From: Rhodanobacter sp. C01
Lineage (GTDB): Bacteria > Pseudomonadota > Gammaproteobacteria > Xanthomonadales > Rhodanobacteraceae
Direction of reading: 5' to 3'
Assembly (NCBI RefSeq): GCF_002001045.1
Contig: NZ_MUNR01000004.1
Location: 62,001-126,000 of the forward strand
Length of the DNA: 64,000 nucleotides
Shown here piece after piece: positions 17,677 to 25,688 of this stretch. The stretch's first letter is position 1. Every line of letters starts with the position of its first letter. The position numbers were made by a program, and so were the translations under genes. A model generated the notes under the pieces. The model did not search any database and was not told the origin of the DNA. It saw nothing but the letters and a program-made list of their open reading frames with translations.

Positions 17677-18426
17677 TCACTGGCCAATCTGCAGCAGGTT
17701 CAACGGCCGACCGTCGCTGCCGCGCACGCCCTGCTGCAGCTCCGCCAATCGCTGGATCGACGGGCACAGGGCCTCGACCTGCGGGCGCAGCGCCTGCATC
17801 CGCTGCTGCAGGCGCGGTTGCAATTCGGTGGCCAGCGTCGTGGCACGGTCGCGCAGGCTTGCCGCCGTCTGCATGTCACCGTTCAACGCCGCATTGATCG
17901 CCTGCTGGCCGAGATCGGCCGCCAGCAGCGGCACCAGGTCAGACGCGATCTGGTTCATGTACTGGTCCACCGCATCACCCTGCCAGTCATGGGTGCTGCG
18001 GCTGGCCGCGATGCGCTGCTTGAGATCGCTGGCATGAGCGGCCAGCCGGCGCTCGAATTCCGCACGGGTCCCATCGCTCAGGCCGATGCCGGCAACCTCG
18101 GCGTGCAGGGCCTGCACCGCCATGTCCACTCCGTGCTCGCCCACCATGCGCACCCGCGGCGCCAATGCGCGCAATTCACGTTCGAACAGCGCCAGGCGAT
18201 CCTGATCCTCCGCATTCAATGGCACGGCGACACCATCGGTACGCAAGGCACCCTGCTGCAGGTCAACGTGGAACGGTGCCGGCGATGGGCGATCGAACAG
18301 CAGGCTGTCAGGTTTCAGCGTGACGTCGTAGCTGCTGGTGGCGTGGCAGGTGGCGGCCATGTCCTGCGCATGCAACGGCAACGCGATCAGCAATGACAGG
18401 AGGCACAACGAACGAGACAGAGGCAT
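17677..18426 (-). CDS. Exported DUF2884 (YggN-like) protein
   Basis: A 249-residue protein with signal peptide MPLSRSLCLLSLLIALPLHA. The mature part opens with CHATSSYDVTLKPDSLLF and continues with a small beta region (LQQGALRTDGVAVPL), then long charged helices (EDQDRLALFERELRALAPRV and others) ending with a late cysteine (EALCPSIQ). This layout matches E. coli YggN and the DUF2884 family, periplasmic proteins of unknown function. The ribosome-binding site is weak (GGAA 8 nt upstream). The intervening 137 bp before the next minus-strand gene show nothing notable. Confidence 0.8.
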   Translation of the reverse strand: MPLSRSLCLLSLLIALPLHAQDMAATCHATSSYDVTLKPDSLLFDRPSPAPFHVDLQQGALRTDGVAVPLNAEDQDRLALFERELRALAPRVRMVGEHGVDMAVQALHAEVAGIGLSDGTRAEFERRLAAHASDLKQRIAASRSTHDWQGDAVDQYMNQIASDLVPLLAADLGQQAINAALNGDMQTAASLRDRATTLATELQPRLQQRMQALRPQVEALCPSIQRLAELQQGVRGSDGRPLNLLQIGQ

Positions 18427-18507
18427 CGGAAAGGTTCCATGAAGCGGGGCAATGCAGCGATACCTGCCGACAGACCAACCCATGCTGAATACGCGATACC
18501 CTGGAAT

Positions 18508-18536
18508 GAAAACACCCCGACAAGCGGGGCGTTTTC
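18508..18536 (-). terminator. Rho-independent terminator hairpin of the 19415-18552 gene
   Basis: GAAAACACCCCG (18508-18519), loop ACAAG, CGGGGCGTTTTC (18525-18536), a 12-bp stem with one G-T type mismatch. On the minus strand the descending arm ends in GGTGTTTTC, giving a short T tract. It lies 15 bp after the stop codon of the TonB-like gene. Confidence 0.75.
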
Positions 18537-18551
18537 ATGGATGTCGTGGAC

Positions 18552-19415
18552 TCAGCCGCCGCTCAGTGGGGTGAGCAAGTCGAGTGATGTGTCGGCCAAG
18601 AGCGCCCCGCCTTCAGGTACGGCATCTGCGCTCCCCAGCGAATCACGCCCGGACGCCCAGTCCGGCCTTTGCACGGGACCAGGCACATAGGCCTGCCATT
18701 GGCCGTAGGCCGCCTCCCGGACGGCAACATGTGTATCGAAAGCGACCGGAATCCTGACCACCCAGAAAGAACGGTTCACATCCTCGCCCACGGTGGGTAG
18801 GTTGAATCTGTCCCGTTTCATTGCATACAGGGCGGCATCGGCCAGAACCCTTCGGCACCAAACCATTTCGCTAGTGTTGCTCGGAACGACCCGGAGATTC
18901 ACCTGCTCCGCCACTGCATCAGTGACATTGCCGTCACGGCCTACTTTCAGCAGCACGTACACCGTACCCGACACCTGTCTATCCGCCGCGTCACGTGGAT
19001 AGACGGGTTGCGCCCTGGTCTTGTAGCTGATTGTTTCTGCCGATACCTCCGACTGATTCTTTACGCCGTCGCCGAACCAGACGGCCACGACACTGACGCT
19101 GTAATTGCCATCCCCCTGCGGCTTGGCCACCACGCGCAGACTCATCGGCGCCTTGGCGGCTGCCGGCTTGCCATCCACCATGACCGGCCGGAACCGCCAC
19201 GCCGGTACGGCCTGGGCAAGCAGCCCGGTGACGACCTTGGGCAATGCCTTAGGATGGTCGAGCGTGTAATGCGTCACGCTGCCATCTGTCGCCACCTCGA
19301 CCGTGCCCGAAACCAGCATGCTGGCCTGCACGCTCTTGCGCACGGCACTCGGCTCGTCGGCCATCACCACGCCCGATAGCAGCACGCAGAACAACCCCAA
19401 CAATATGCGTTTCAT
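18552..19415 (-). CDS. TonB C-terminal-domain protein, exported, apparently two repeats
   Basis: A 287-residue protein with signal peptide MKRILLGLFCVLLSGVVMA. The second half contains a typical TonB_C block: ARPVYP-like YKTRAQPVYPRDAADRQ, GTVYVLLKVGRDGNVTDAVAEQ, and a later FNLP segment. An earlier segment (about 30-110) has the same pattern, GTVEVATDGSVTHYTLD followed by WRFRPVMVDGKPA. No proline-rich spacer or N-terminal membrane anchor of classical TonB is present. A cleaved or anchored periplasmic adaptor is therefore likelier than a full energy transducer. The GGGGGTGCATGG sequence before the ATG is a modest ribosome-binding site. Confidence 0.75.
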   Translation of the reverse strand: MKRILLGLFCVLLSGVVMADEPSAVRKSVQASMLVSGTVEVATDGSVTHYTLDHPKALPKVVTGLLAQAVPAWRFRPVMVDGKPAAAKAPMSLRVVAKPQGDGNYSVSVVAVWFGDGVKNQSEVSAETISYKTRAQPVYPRDAADRQVSGTVYVLLKVGRDGNVTDAVAEQVNLRVVPSNTSEMVWCRRVLADAALYAMKRDRFNLPTVGEDVNRSFWVVRIPVAFDTHVAVREAAYGQWQAYVPGPVQRPDWASGRDSLGSADAVPEGGALLADTSLDLLTPLSGG

Positions 19416-19504
19416 CCATGCACCCCCACAGTGTGTGATACCAAGTCTAAAACCGGAGCCCAACGCTTGCAGCATGCACCGCGAAACCCATAGTGACCAG
19501 AAAG

Positions 19505-19972
19505 TCAGCGGCGGCCAAACTGCGCGCGTACCATCGGCCGGCCCAGCTGCCACGCCAGCCATAGCAGCAAGGGTATCGCGAGTGCCTTCAACGCCAATCC
19601 GACCTGCCAGATCCGCTGAGCACGGTTGATCATCCAGATCGCCATCTCGGCCACTTGTGGCTGCGTCAGTGCATGCTGGCGGGCGGTTTCGAAATCGTCC
19701 CAGTGCTGCAGCATCAGCACGCCGGTGGCCAGGGCCCACAAGGCGAGCAGCACGGCGATCACGCGCATGGTCGGCCGCGCCCACGCCTGCCGCAGGATGC
19801 AGCCGGCACAGACCACGACGACGATCAGTGCGGCCAGCAGATAGGCGTACTCGCCATGCTGCAGATACTGCACGCAACCGAGCGCGGCAATCAGCAGCAG
19901 GACCCACGGGGCGATGGCCCAAGCCGCGAAGCGCCGCGCCGGCGAGGATTCGACACGCACCGTCAGCGGCAT
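19505..19972 (-). CDS. Small membrane protein coupled to Bcp
   Basis: A 155-residue protein with four hydrophobic segments (about 14-34 WAIAPWVLLLIAALGCVQYL, 42-60 AYLLAALIVVVVCAGCIL, 68-90 and 125-145 VGLALKALAIPLLLWLAWQLG). Its ATG overlaps the TGA of the peroxiredoxin gene (TGATG), so the two are translationally coupled. I do not recognise the family. Coupling to a periplasmic peroxiredoxin suggests an envelope redox or stress role, but nothing in the sequence proves it. Confidence 0.75.
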   Translation of the reverse strand: MPLTVRVESSPARRFAAWAIAPWVLLLIAALGCVQYLQHGEYAYLLAALIVVVVCAGCILRQAWARPTMRVIAVLLALWALATGVLMLQHWDDFETARQHALTQPQVAEMAIWMINRAQRIWQVGLALKALAIPLLLWLAWQLGRPMVRAQFGRR

Positions 19973-20502
19973 CAGGACTTCGCCTTCAGCGTGGCCAGAT
20001 CGCTCATCACCTGGGCGGAATTCTTTTCCGGGTCGACATCCACATAGACCTTGGCGATCCTTCCCTGCGGGTCGATCAGGAAGGTGGTGCGCTTGGCGTA
20101 ATGCATGCCCATGTGTTCGGTGAGTACACCGTAGCTGGTGGCTACCGAGCGATCGGCATCGGCCAGCAGCGGGAACGGCACGTGGTATTTCGCGGCGAAT
20201 TCGGCATGCGATTTCACGTCATCGAGGCTCACCCCGACCACCTCGGCACCGGCCTTGCGCAGCCTGGCGATGTCATCACGGAACGTGCATACCTCGGTGG
20301 TGCAACCCGGGGTGAAGTCCTTCGGATAGAAATACAGCACCAGCCAGTGGCCATGGAAATCGGCCGGCGTGTGCCAGTGGCCGTTCTGATCCTGCAGATG
20401 GAACGTGGGAGCGGAGTCGCCCACCTGTGGCCCGGCGGCAAAGGCCGAGCTCGCCAGGGTACACAGCAAGGTCAATACGAGCAGACAAGAAAGACGGCGC
20501 AT
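19972..20502 (-). CDS. bcp: Exported Bcp/PrxQ-type peroxiredoxin
   Basis: A 176-residue thiol peroxidase with an N-terminal signal peptide (MRRLSCLLVLTLLCTLASSAFA), so a periplasmic form of bacterioferritin comigratory protein. The active site FTPGCTTEVCTFRD has peroxidatic C67 and resolving C72 five residues apart, the alpha-type PrxQ arrangement. Further family blocks are LYFYPKDFTPGC, GVSLDD and RTTFLIDPQGRI. It reduces hydroperoxides with thioredoxin or a periplasmic thiol donor. The ATG at 20502 is chosen because it begins the signal peptide. Coupled by TGATG overlap to the membrane protein downstream. Confidence 0.93.
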   Translation of the reverse strand: MRRLSCLLVLTLLCTLASSAFAAGPQVGDSAPTFHLQDQNGHWHTPADFHGHWLVLYFYPKDFTPGCTTEVCTFRDDIARLRKAGAEVVGVSLDDVKSHAEFAAKYHVPFPLLADADRSVATSYGVLTEHMGMHYAKRTTFLIDPQGRIAKVYVDVDPEKNSAQVMSDLATLKAKS

Positions 20503-20560
20503 GACGAAACTCCAGCAGGGAGAACCAGGGAAGAAATACAAGCTCGGAGTTTACGCGCAC

Positions 20561-20592
20561 AAAAAACGAAAGGCGCCATGCGGCGCCCTTCG
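20561..20592 (-). terminator. Rho-independent terminator of the 21086-20628 gene
   Basis: Stem CGAAaGGCGCC (20567-20577), loop ATGC, GGCGCCcTTCG (20582-20592), with one internal mismatch. On the minus strand it is followed by six T residues (20566-20561). It lies 36 bp after the stop of the upstream exported-protein gene and just before the bcp promoter region. Confidence 0.85.
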
Positions 20593-20627
20593 TCATCACA
20601 TCACGTCTGCCGGGAAGCGCTACGGCA

Positions 20628-21086
20628 TCAGCGCGGTTCGATGGTGAACTTGCCTACCGAAACACCCAGGTTGACACCCTCGCCGGTGCCGGCCAGTGCC
20701 AGTGAGGTGGTGCCCTTGGTCAGCACCTGCGCGGTCGAGCTCTTGACCACGCCAGCCTCGGCTCCGGCCTGCGCATAGTCGCCATAGACTTCGCGGATAC
20801 CGTGCACATTGCTGATCTCGCCCTTGCCGTCATTGATCCGGTACTTGCCGGCGGTGATACCGCCACCGACCACGCTGATCTTGACGTTGGCACGCTGACC
20901 GTTGTCGCAACGGATGGTGCCGTTGCCTTCGGCATGCTTGTAGATCAGCGACCAGCCCGCCAGGTTGAACCTGAGATGGCATTTCACCGTAGCCTCGTCG
21001 GCATGTGCACTGGAAACCGGCAATGCCGTGGCCGCCGTCGCACAGGCCAGCACCAGGGCAGCCATTCCGAAAGTACGTTTGATCAT
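20628..21086 (-). CDS. Conserved exported protein of unknown function
   Basis: A 152-residue protein with signal peptide MIKRTFGMAALVLACATAATALPVSSAHA. The mature part is beta- and glycine-rich with a cysteine pair bracketing the first hairpin (VKCHLRF ... GTIRCDNGQ), probably a disulphide. Repeats of hydrophobic/glycine strands follow (ISVVGGGITAGKYRI, SLALAGTGEGVNLGVSVGKFTIEP). I recall similar unnamed exported proteins in Ralstonia and Xanthomonadaceae, but no function. Terminated by the hairpin at 20561-20592, so it is a single-gene unit. Confidence 0.75.
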   Translation of the reverse strand: MIKRTFGMAALVLACATAATALPVSSAHADEATVKCHLRFNLAGWSLIYKHAEGNGTIRCDNGQRANVKISVVGGGITAGKYRINDGKGEISNVHGIREVYGDYAQAGAEAGVVKSSTAQVLTKGTTSLALAGTGEGVNLGVSVGKFTIEPR

Positions 21087-21365
21087 GAGTCATCTCCTTG
21101 AATGAAATTCCCGACGCAGACCCGAACGCGCCTTTTCGGCGAATCGGCCCCACTGCGTGGTGGACACAGCGTGTGCATCATGACGTGATAACGGTGTGCA
21201 GAGCCATGAGCAGCCGTTCAGGTTTCCGGCCTTGATACTTCGGTAACAGGCGTCCGCGCAGACTGGCGACGGTTCCGCGAAGCCCGTGACGAGCTTGTGG
21301 GATGGCGGAAACACTGCCTAGACTCGGCATGACTCTCCGATGCCGGAACGCAGCGAAGGAAAACC

Positions 21366-21782
21366 ATGGTCAAGTATTCACTGGTGGGTTACGACGGCTC
21401 CGATGCCTCCCGGCGTGCCTTTCAATTCGCCATCGATCTGGCTCGCTGCAGCGGGAGCCGGGTGCGTGTGGTCTCGGTGTTGCAGGTCACCGAAGGCGGT
21501 GCCGATGCCTCCACCCTGATGATGGCCGACTCCGGCACCCAGCGCGTCAAGGAGCTGCTGGATGAACTGACCACGATCGTGCCCGACGCCTCCAGCCTGG
21601 TGGATGTCGAGATGACGTATGGCAGTCCGGGTGATGTGCTGCTGGGCCAGATCGATCTGCATGGCGTCGATCACATCGTGATCGGGCATACCGAGCGCGG
21701 CGCGCTCGCGCGCTGGCTGCTCGGCTCGGTATCCGGCAATGTGCTGGCGCGCGCCCATGTGCCGGTGACGGTGGTGCGCTGA
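21366..21782 (+). CDS. Universal stress protein (UspA family)
   Basis: A 138-residue single-domain Usp. The N-terminus (YSLVGYDGSDASRRAFQFAIDLA) and the C-terminal block (HIVIGHTERGALARWLLGSVSGNVLARAHVPVTVVR) are diagnostic. The nucleotide-binding motif is normally Gx2Gx9G(S/T); here the second glycine is replaced (GHTE), so ATP binding may be weak or lost, although GSVSGNVL is intact. AAGGAAAACC precedes the ATG. A cytosolic stress-response role is likely. Confidence 0.92.
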   Translation: MVKYSLVGYDGSDASRRAFQFAIDLARCSGSRVRVVSVLQVTEGGADASTLMMADSGTQRVKELLDELTTIVPDASSLVDVEMTYGSPGDVLLGQIDLHGVDHIVIGHTERGALARWLLGSVSGNVLARAHVPVTVVR

Positions 21783-21923
21783 GCAATCACCGTTGATGAC
21801 AACACGGCAAGTCGGCGCGCGTTAATCCGCAATCGGTGCAGTAACCGTATCCTGTGGCACCGCGTCACGCGATGGCAGCCTTCGAGGCCGCTGTCCCGCC
21901 GCGATGCAAAACAGGATGCCCGC

Positions 21924-22745
21924 TTGAGCCATTCCAACGCTCTGCCATGGACTCTGGAGAGTCTTGATTTCAACCGTATCGATGTCGCGCGTGTGCGCCA
22001 CAACGAGGACCTGTTCTTCCTGCTGTGCAGCTCGTCGTTCGTCGAGAGCGGCTCGGATCTGTATACGCAGAACCTGATCGACCATTTCGCCGATGACCAG
22101 GAACTGCAGACCTGGCTGCGCCATTACTGGGAGCATGAGGAGCTGCAGCATGGCCGCGCGCTGACCGCTTATGTACGCTGCGTGTGGCCGGAGTTCGACT
22201 GGGATCGCGGCTTCAATGCGTTCTGGAACGAGTACGGCGCGGTGTGCACGGCCGAACAGCTCGAACCCTGCCGTGGACTGGAACTGGCCGCGCGCTGCGT
22301 GGTGGAGACCGGTACCGCCAGCCTGTACCGCGCACTGCACGAGATCACCGACGAGCCAGTACTGAAACAACTGACCAACCACATCAAGAGCGACGAAGTG
22401 CGCCACTACAAGCACTTCTACCAGCACTACCGGTTGTATCGGGAGCGCGAGGGTTTCGGTCGATACAAGGTGTTCCGCGCGATCCTGCGCCGGGTCAAGG
22501 AGATCAAGGGCGAGGACAGCGACATCGCGCTGCGTCATGTATTCAACCAGTGCTATCCACAGCACCTGGGCAACGAGACGGAATTTCGCCGTATCAGCGA
22601 CCGTGCGCAGGGCCTGCTGCGTCGGCATATCCCGGCAGGAATGACGGTGAAGATGCTGTTGAAACCACTGAACCTGCCGAGTTCGCTGCAGAACATGCTG
22701 GAAAAGCCCCTGGCGCGCATGAGCGGGAAACTGTTTCTGCACTGA
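21924..22745 (+). CDS. Ferritin-like diiron protein
   Basis: A 273-residue helical protein with a complete carboxylate-bridged diiron set: E41, E73-L-Q-H76, E128 and E158-V-R-H161, that is, two ExxH motifs each paired with a single Glu. This matches the ferritin-like superfamily branch that includes AurF-type N-oxygenases and acyl-ACP-desaturase-like enzymes. The substrate cannot be deduced. Translation probably starts at a TTG (21924), with AGGA 8 nt upstream; no in-frame ATG fits. The C-terminal roughly 70 residues (GNETEFRRISDRAQ...) are helical and basic and have no domain I recognise. Confidence 0.85.
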   Translation: MSHSNALPWTLESLDFNRIDVARVRHNEDLFFLLCSSSFVESGSDLYTQNLIDHFADDQELQTWLRHYWEHEELQHGRALTAYVRCVWPEFDWDRGFNAFWNEYGAVCTAEQLEPCRGLELAARCVVETGTASLYRALHEITDEPVLKQLTNHIKSDEVRHYKHFYQHYRLYREREGFGRYKVFRAILRRVKEIKGEDSDIALRHVFNQCYPQHLGNETEFRRISDRAQGLLRRHIPAGMTVKMLLKPLNLPSSLQNMLEKPLARMSGKLFLH

Positions 22746-22802
22746 AGCGGCTGCCGACGCATTCCGCACTGGACGTGCAACCGATCCCTGACGATCGCTC
22801 CT

Positions 22803-23309
22803 TCAGTTGCCACCCACAGGCGACGCTGGTGTGCCGTCCTTGTTGTCACGGGCCATGACCTCAACATGGCGTCGTGCTTCCTTCTCGAGCCTGAAACGCG
22901 CCATATCCACCGGACGGATCTGCCTGATGGCGCAGGGAAGATAGCCGCGTGTCGTCAGTATCTTGTCGAAGCCCACCGACACTTCGCCGGCAAAGGAGGT
23001 AAATCCGATGCTGTTGGTGACGGTCAATCCGCTGCACGGCCAGGTATCCAGCAGGAACGCGCGCGTGGGCCGCGTATAGACCACCAGCTGGGTATCGTCG
23101 AGTGGCTCCCATGAGTAGACCGACTCGCCCGCGACCATGCGAAAGCTGTGTACCGGCGCACCGGCAGCGGCCCCGTAGGCGGCCTGCCGCTGCTGCATAT
23201 CCTGGGCAGACGGCATGCTGGCGCAGGCGGCGAGCAACCCGGCCAGCACGCAGCCGGTCAACAGCAGGCACGCGCTGGACATTACTGCGCGATTCGCCCG
23301 GGTGCCCAT
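22803..23309 (-). CDS. Lipoprotein, DUF6491-like (second of a tandem pair)
   Basis: A 168-residue lipoprotein with a lipobox LLAAC in the N-terminal signal peptide. The mature domain has the layout YGAAAGAPVHSFRM...YSWEPLDDTQLVVYTRPTRAFLLDTWPCSGL...GFDKILTTRGYLPCAIRQIRPVDMARFRLEK, with a conserved Cys pair. It is about half identical by eye to the upstream gene product (23757-23311), so the two arose by duplication. The start at 23309 lies 1 nt after the upstream stop (TGACATG), implying translational coupling; an ATG at 23282 is an alternative. Tentatively DUF6491; function unknown. Confidence 0.8.
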   Translation of the reverse strand: MGTRANRAVMSSACLLLTGCVLAGLLAACASMPSAQDMQQRQAAYGAAAGAPVHSFRMVAGESVYSWEPLDDTQLVVYTRPTRAFLLDTWPCSGLTVTNSIGFTSFAGEVSVGFDKILTTRGYLPCAIRQIRPVDMARFRLEKEARRHVEVMARDNKDGTPASPVGGN

Positions 23310-23310
23310 G

Positions 23311-23757
23311 TCACTGGTTACCGGCTGGCTCGCGCGGCTGTTCGTCGATCTGGCGCTGGGCCTTCTGCGCGTTCCTCAGACGGGCCACGTCGATCGGGCG
23401 GATCTGGGTGATCGTGCAAGGGAAGTAGTTGCGCCCGGTCAGCACGTGATCGAAACGCACTGATACATCGTGGAAGCTGGATGTCAGCCCGACCACGTTC
23501 GCAAACGTCAGGTTCGGGCAGTTGTCCACATCGAGCAGCCACGCCTGGTTGGGGCGGACATAGACCGCCAGCTGCTGGTTGCTCAGCGCCTCCCACGAAT
23601 ACAGCGGGCTGAAGAAGTGGAAACTGCGCACGGGTGCACCGGCCGCCGCCGCATACTCCGCCTGACGCTGTGCCTGACGCTGCGCATACGGCACGCTGCT
23701 GCAGGCAGCGAGCAATGCGGCGCCGAGCAATCCCGACAAAAGATGAATGGCTTTCAT
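23311..23757 (-). CDS. Lipoprotein, DUF6491-like (first of a tandem pair)
   Basis: A 148-residue lipoprotein (MKAIHLLSGLLGAALLAAC). The mature domain contains AAGAPVRSFHFF, YSWEALSNQQLAVYVRPNQAWLLDVDNCPNL, VRFDHVLTGRNYFPCTITQIRPIDVARLRNAQ, matching its downstream paralogue block by block. The N-terminal SSVPYAQRQAQRQAEY is a charged helix. The start at MKAIHLL is chosen because it gives a normal lipoprotein signal; the frame extends upstream without a signal. Outer-membrane or periplasmic location is likely; function unknown. Confidence 0.8.
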   Translation of the reverse strand: MKAIHLLSGLLGAALLAACSSVPYAQRQAQRQAEYAAAAGAPVRSFHFFSPLYSWEALSNQQLAVYVRPNQAWLLDVDNCPNLTFANVVGLTSSFHDVSVRFDHVLTGRNYFPCTITQIRPIDVARLRNAQKAQRQIDEQPREPAGNQ

Positions 23758-23833
23758 GGCAATAGTCCGGTTGTGAACCAGGTTGTGTGGTTCCGACTGA
23801 TAACGCACGACTCGACCACCGGCTTACGCCGGG

Positions 23834-24571
23834 TTACTTCTTTTTTCCCTTGCCGACGCTGGCCCACTTGGTCGGATCGAAGCCGCCGACTTCGTAAACC
23901 AGGGTCTGCTTTTTTTCGCCTTCGGCGAAAGTCACATCCATGCCGATCTTCCTTGCCTTCTGCAGCATGGCGATGAAACCCTTGTCATCGACCATCATCA
24001 GTGCCGGCTCGCCGGTCGGCGGCGCGAATGCCTTGATGTGGACCGGCTTGCCATCCACCGTGACGGCGAGCGTGCAATTGCCGCGGCAGACGAAACCGGG
24101 CTTGCTGCCATACAGGAACGCGCTCTGGCCCCAGCTGGTATGCCGGCGCAGCACCAGCTGCACGCGGTCGGCGCCACCGGAGGGCAGGCTGTTGACGATG
24201 GTGGCGGTGGACTGGGTGCCACCGGCCATCGGCGAGACCTGATAAAGCCACAATGCGGCCAGCCGGTTCTTCTCGCTGGCCACGGTGTAGCGCTGCTCGA
24301 TTTCCGGCAGGGTTTGTTGCACCTCTTTTGCTGCGGCGCTGTCCGGGTAGCGGCTGACGATGTCCTTGCCCATGGTCACTGCCATCTCGTCGTTGTGGAT
24401 GCGCAGCAGCTGGCGGTAGGTATCGAGGTTGCGTGCCACATCCGCCGATTCGGCCGATGCCTGCGGTGATGCCGTCCCGGACGCCGGTGCCGCACCCTGT
24501 TGCGAACAGCCGGGCAGCATCCAGGCGGCGCACAAGGCGATGGCGGCCGTGTGTGAAAGAGAGGGTTTCAT
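23834..24571 (-). CDS. Lipoprotein of unknown function
   Basis: A 245-residue protein with signal peptide and lipobox LPGC followed by a Ser/Ala-rich linker. Residues about 45-100 form a TPR-like helical stretch (ARNLDTYRQLLRIHNDEMAVTMGKDIVSRYPDSAAAKEVQQ). The C-terminal beta domain (SGGADRVQLVLRRH..., FVCRGNCTLAVTVDGKPVHIKAF, KKQTLVYEVGGFDPTKW) contains two closely spaced cysteines. I do not recognise the family. A Lys-rich tail (GKGKKK) ends the protein. Confidence 0.75.
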   Translation of the reverse strand: MKPSLSHTAAIALCAAWMLPGCSQQGAAPASGTASPQASAESADVARNLDTYRQLLRIHNDEMAVTMGKDIVSRYPDSAAAKEVQQTLPEIEQRYTVASEKNRLAALWLYQVSPMAGGTQSTATIVNSLPSGGADRVQLVLRRHTSWGQSAFLYGSKPGFVCRGNCTLAVTVDGKPVHIKAFAPPTGEPALMMVDDKGFIAMLQKARKIGMDVTFAEGEKKQTLVYEVGGFDPTKWASVGKGKKK

Positions 24572-24669
24572 CGGCGGTCTACCTGTGGGAACAGGCGGCT
24601 AGCTTGGAACGAGCTGCCGCCGTCATGCAACCACCACCGTCCTGTTCTGGCTGACTCCGGCTGGCTGGC

Positions 24670-25536
24670 TCAGTCCGGCTGGCTGAAGCGGTCGCGCAGC
24701 GCGGCACGGTAGCGCCGGCTGCAGGCGATCTTCGCACCGTCGCGCATCAGCAGGCGCGCGTCGCCGGTTTCCAGCGACTCGATCTCGGCGAGATAGTCGA
24801 GGTTGATGAAGTAGCCACGATGCACCCGCGCGAAACGTGCAGGATCGAGCCGCTCCTCGAGGGCCGCCATGGTGGTACGCAGCGGATAGTCGCGCCCGCG
24901 CACGTGCAGGTTCACGTAATTGCCCGAGGCCTGCAGCCACTCGATCTCGCTGGCATTGACCAGGAACTCCCGGCCCAACTTGCGCACCAGGAAGCGTTCG
25001 GGGCGCTCGACCGGCTCCACCGGCGGACCTTCTTCGGGCGCGACCAGCAATCGTGCCTCACCCTGCAGGCGCAGCAGCCACAGCCGGTACAGCGCCAGCA
25101 TGGCAATGATCGAGAAATAGGTGCGCACATCCTTGAGGTATTCGTAGCCGAAGTTGGACCACCATGGGCCAAAATCGTAGTGCAGGCCTGCGCTGGCATA
25201 GGTCAGCTTGCGCAGCACGACCATGCCGCCCACATGGATCAGGCTGAACGGAATGCTGGCCAGCAGATGCAGCGGCAGGCTGCGTCGCCAGGTATCGAAA
25301 CGGAATGGCCAGCGCTGCTCGACGGCGATCACCCCCGGCAGCAGGGCCAGAAACATCAGCGCGCTACTCCATTCCCACGACCACGGCTGCCATGTCGGCT
25401 GTCCGGCATGATCGATCGCCGATGTCACGCTGTTGAACGTCGCGTTCAACACATACATCACCAGCCAGAAACCGACCTCGAACGGTCGTCGCCAGCGCTG
25501 GAAGTCCCGGTAATCGAAAGTCGCGTGATTCGTCAT
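24670..25536 (-). CDS. Membrane-anchored LytTR-family transcriptional regulator
   Basis: A 288-residue protein with four hydrophobic helices in residues 20-165 (FEVGFWLVMYVLNATF, SSALMFLALLPGVIAV, LPLHLLASIPFSLIHVGGMVVL, YFSIIAMLALYRLWLL) and a C-terminal LytTR DNA-binding domain (about 185-285). The latter is recognisable from FLVRKLGREFLVNASEIEWLQASGNYVNLHVRGRDYPLRTT and ARVHRGYFINLDYLAEIE. This single-protein sensor/regulator type lacks a receiver domain. It is divergent from the acyltransferase gene, whose expression it might control; no binding-site repeat was clear enough to annotate. Confidence 0.92.
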   Translation of the reverse strand: MTNHATFDYRDFQRWRRPFEVGFWLVMYVLNATFNSVTSAIDHAGQPTWQPWSWEWSSALMFLALLPGVIAVEQRWPFRFDTWRRSLPLHLLASIPFSLIHVGGMVVLRKLTYASAGLHYDFGPWWSNFGYEYLKDVRTYFSIIAMLALYRLWLLRLQGEARLLVAPEEGPPVEPVERPERFLVRKLGREFLVNASEIEWLQASGNYVNLHVRGRDYPLRTTMAALEERLDPARFARVHRGYFINLDYLAEIESLETGDARLLMRDGAKIACSRRYRAALRDRFSQPD

Positions 25537-25688
25537 GCGGCGATTCTACGGGCAACGCTGCCGATTGCTCCGGGCTTCGTCCCCAGCTGCCCACCGTTCG
25601 TCACTATCGCCCGTCCATCAGTCACTTGGCGCTGGAAGGAGGCACAGCAGCGCACCAGCATGGCGGCACTCCCCACCGGAATTTCCGC

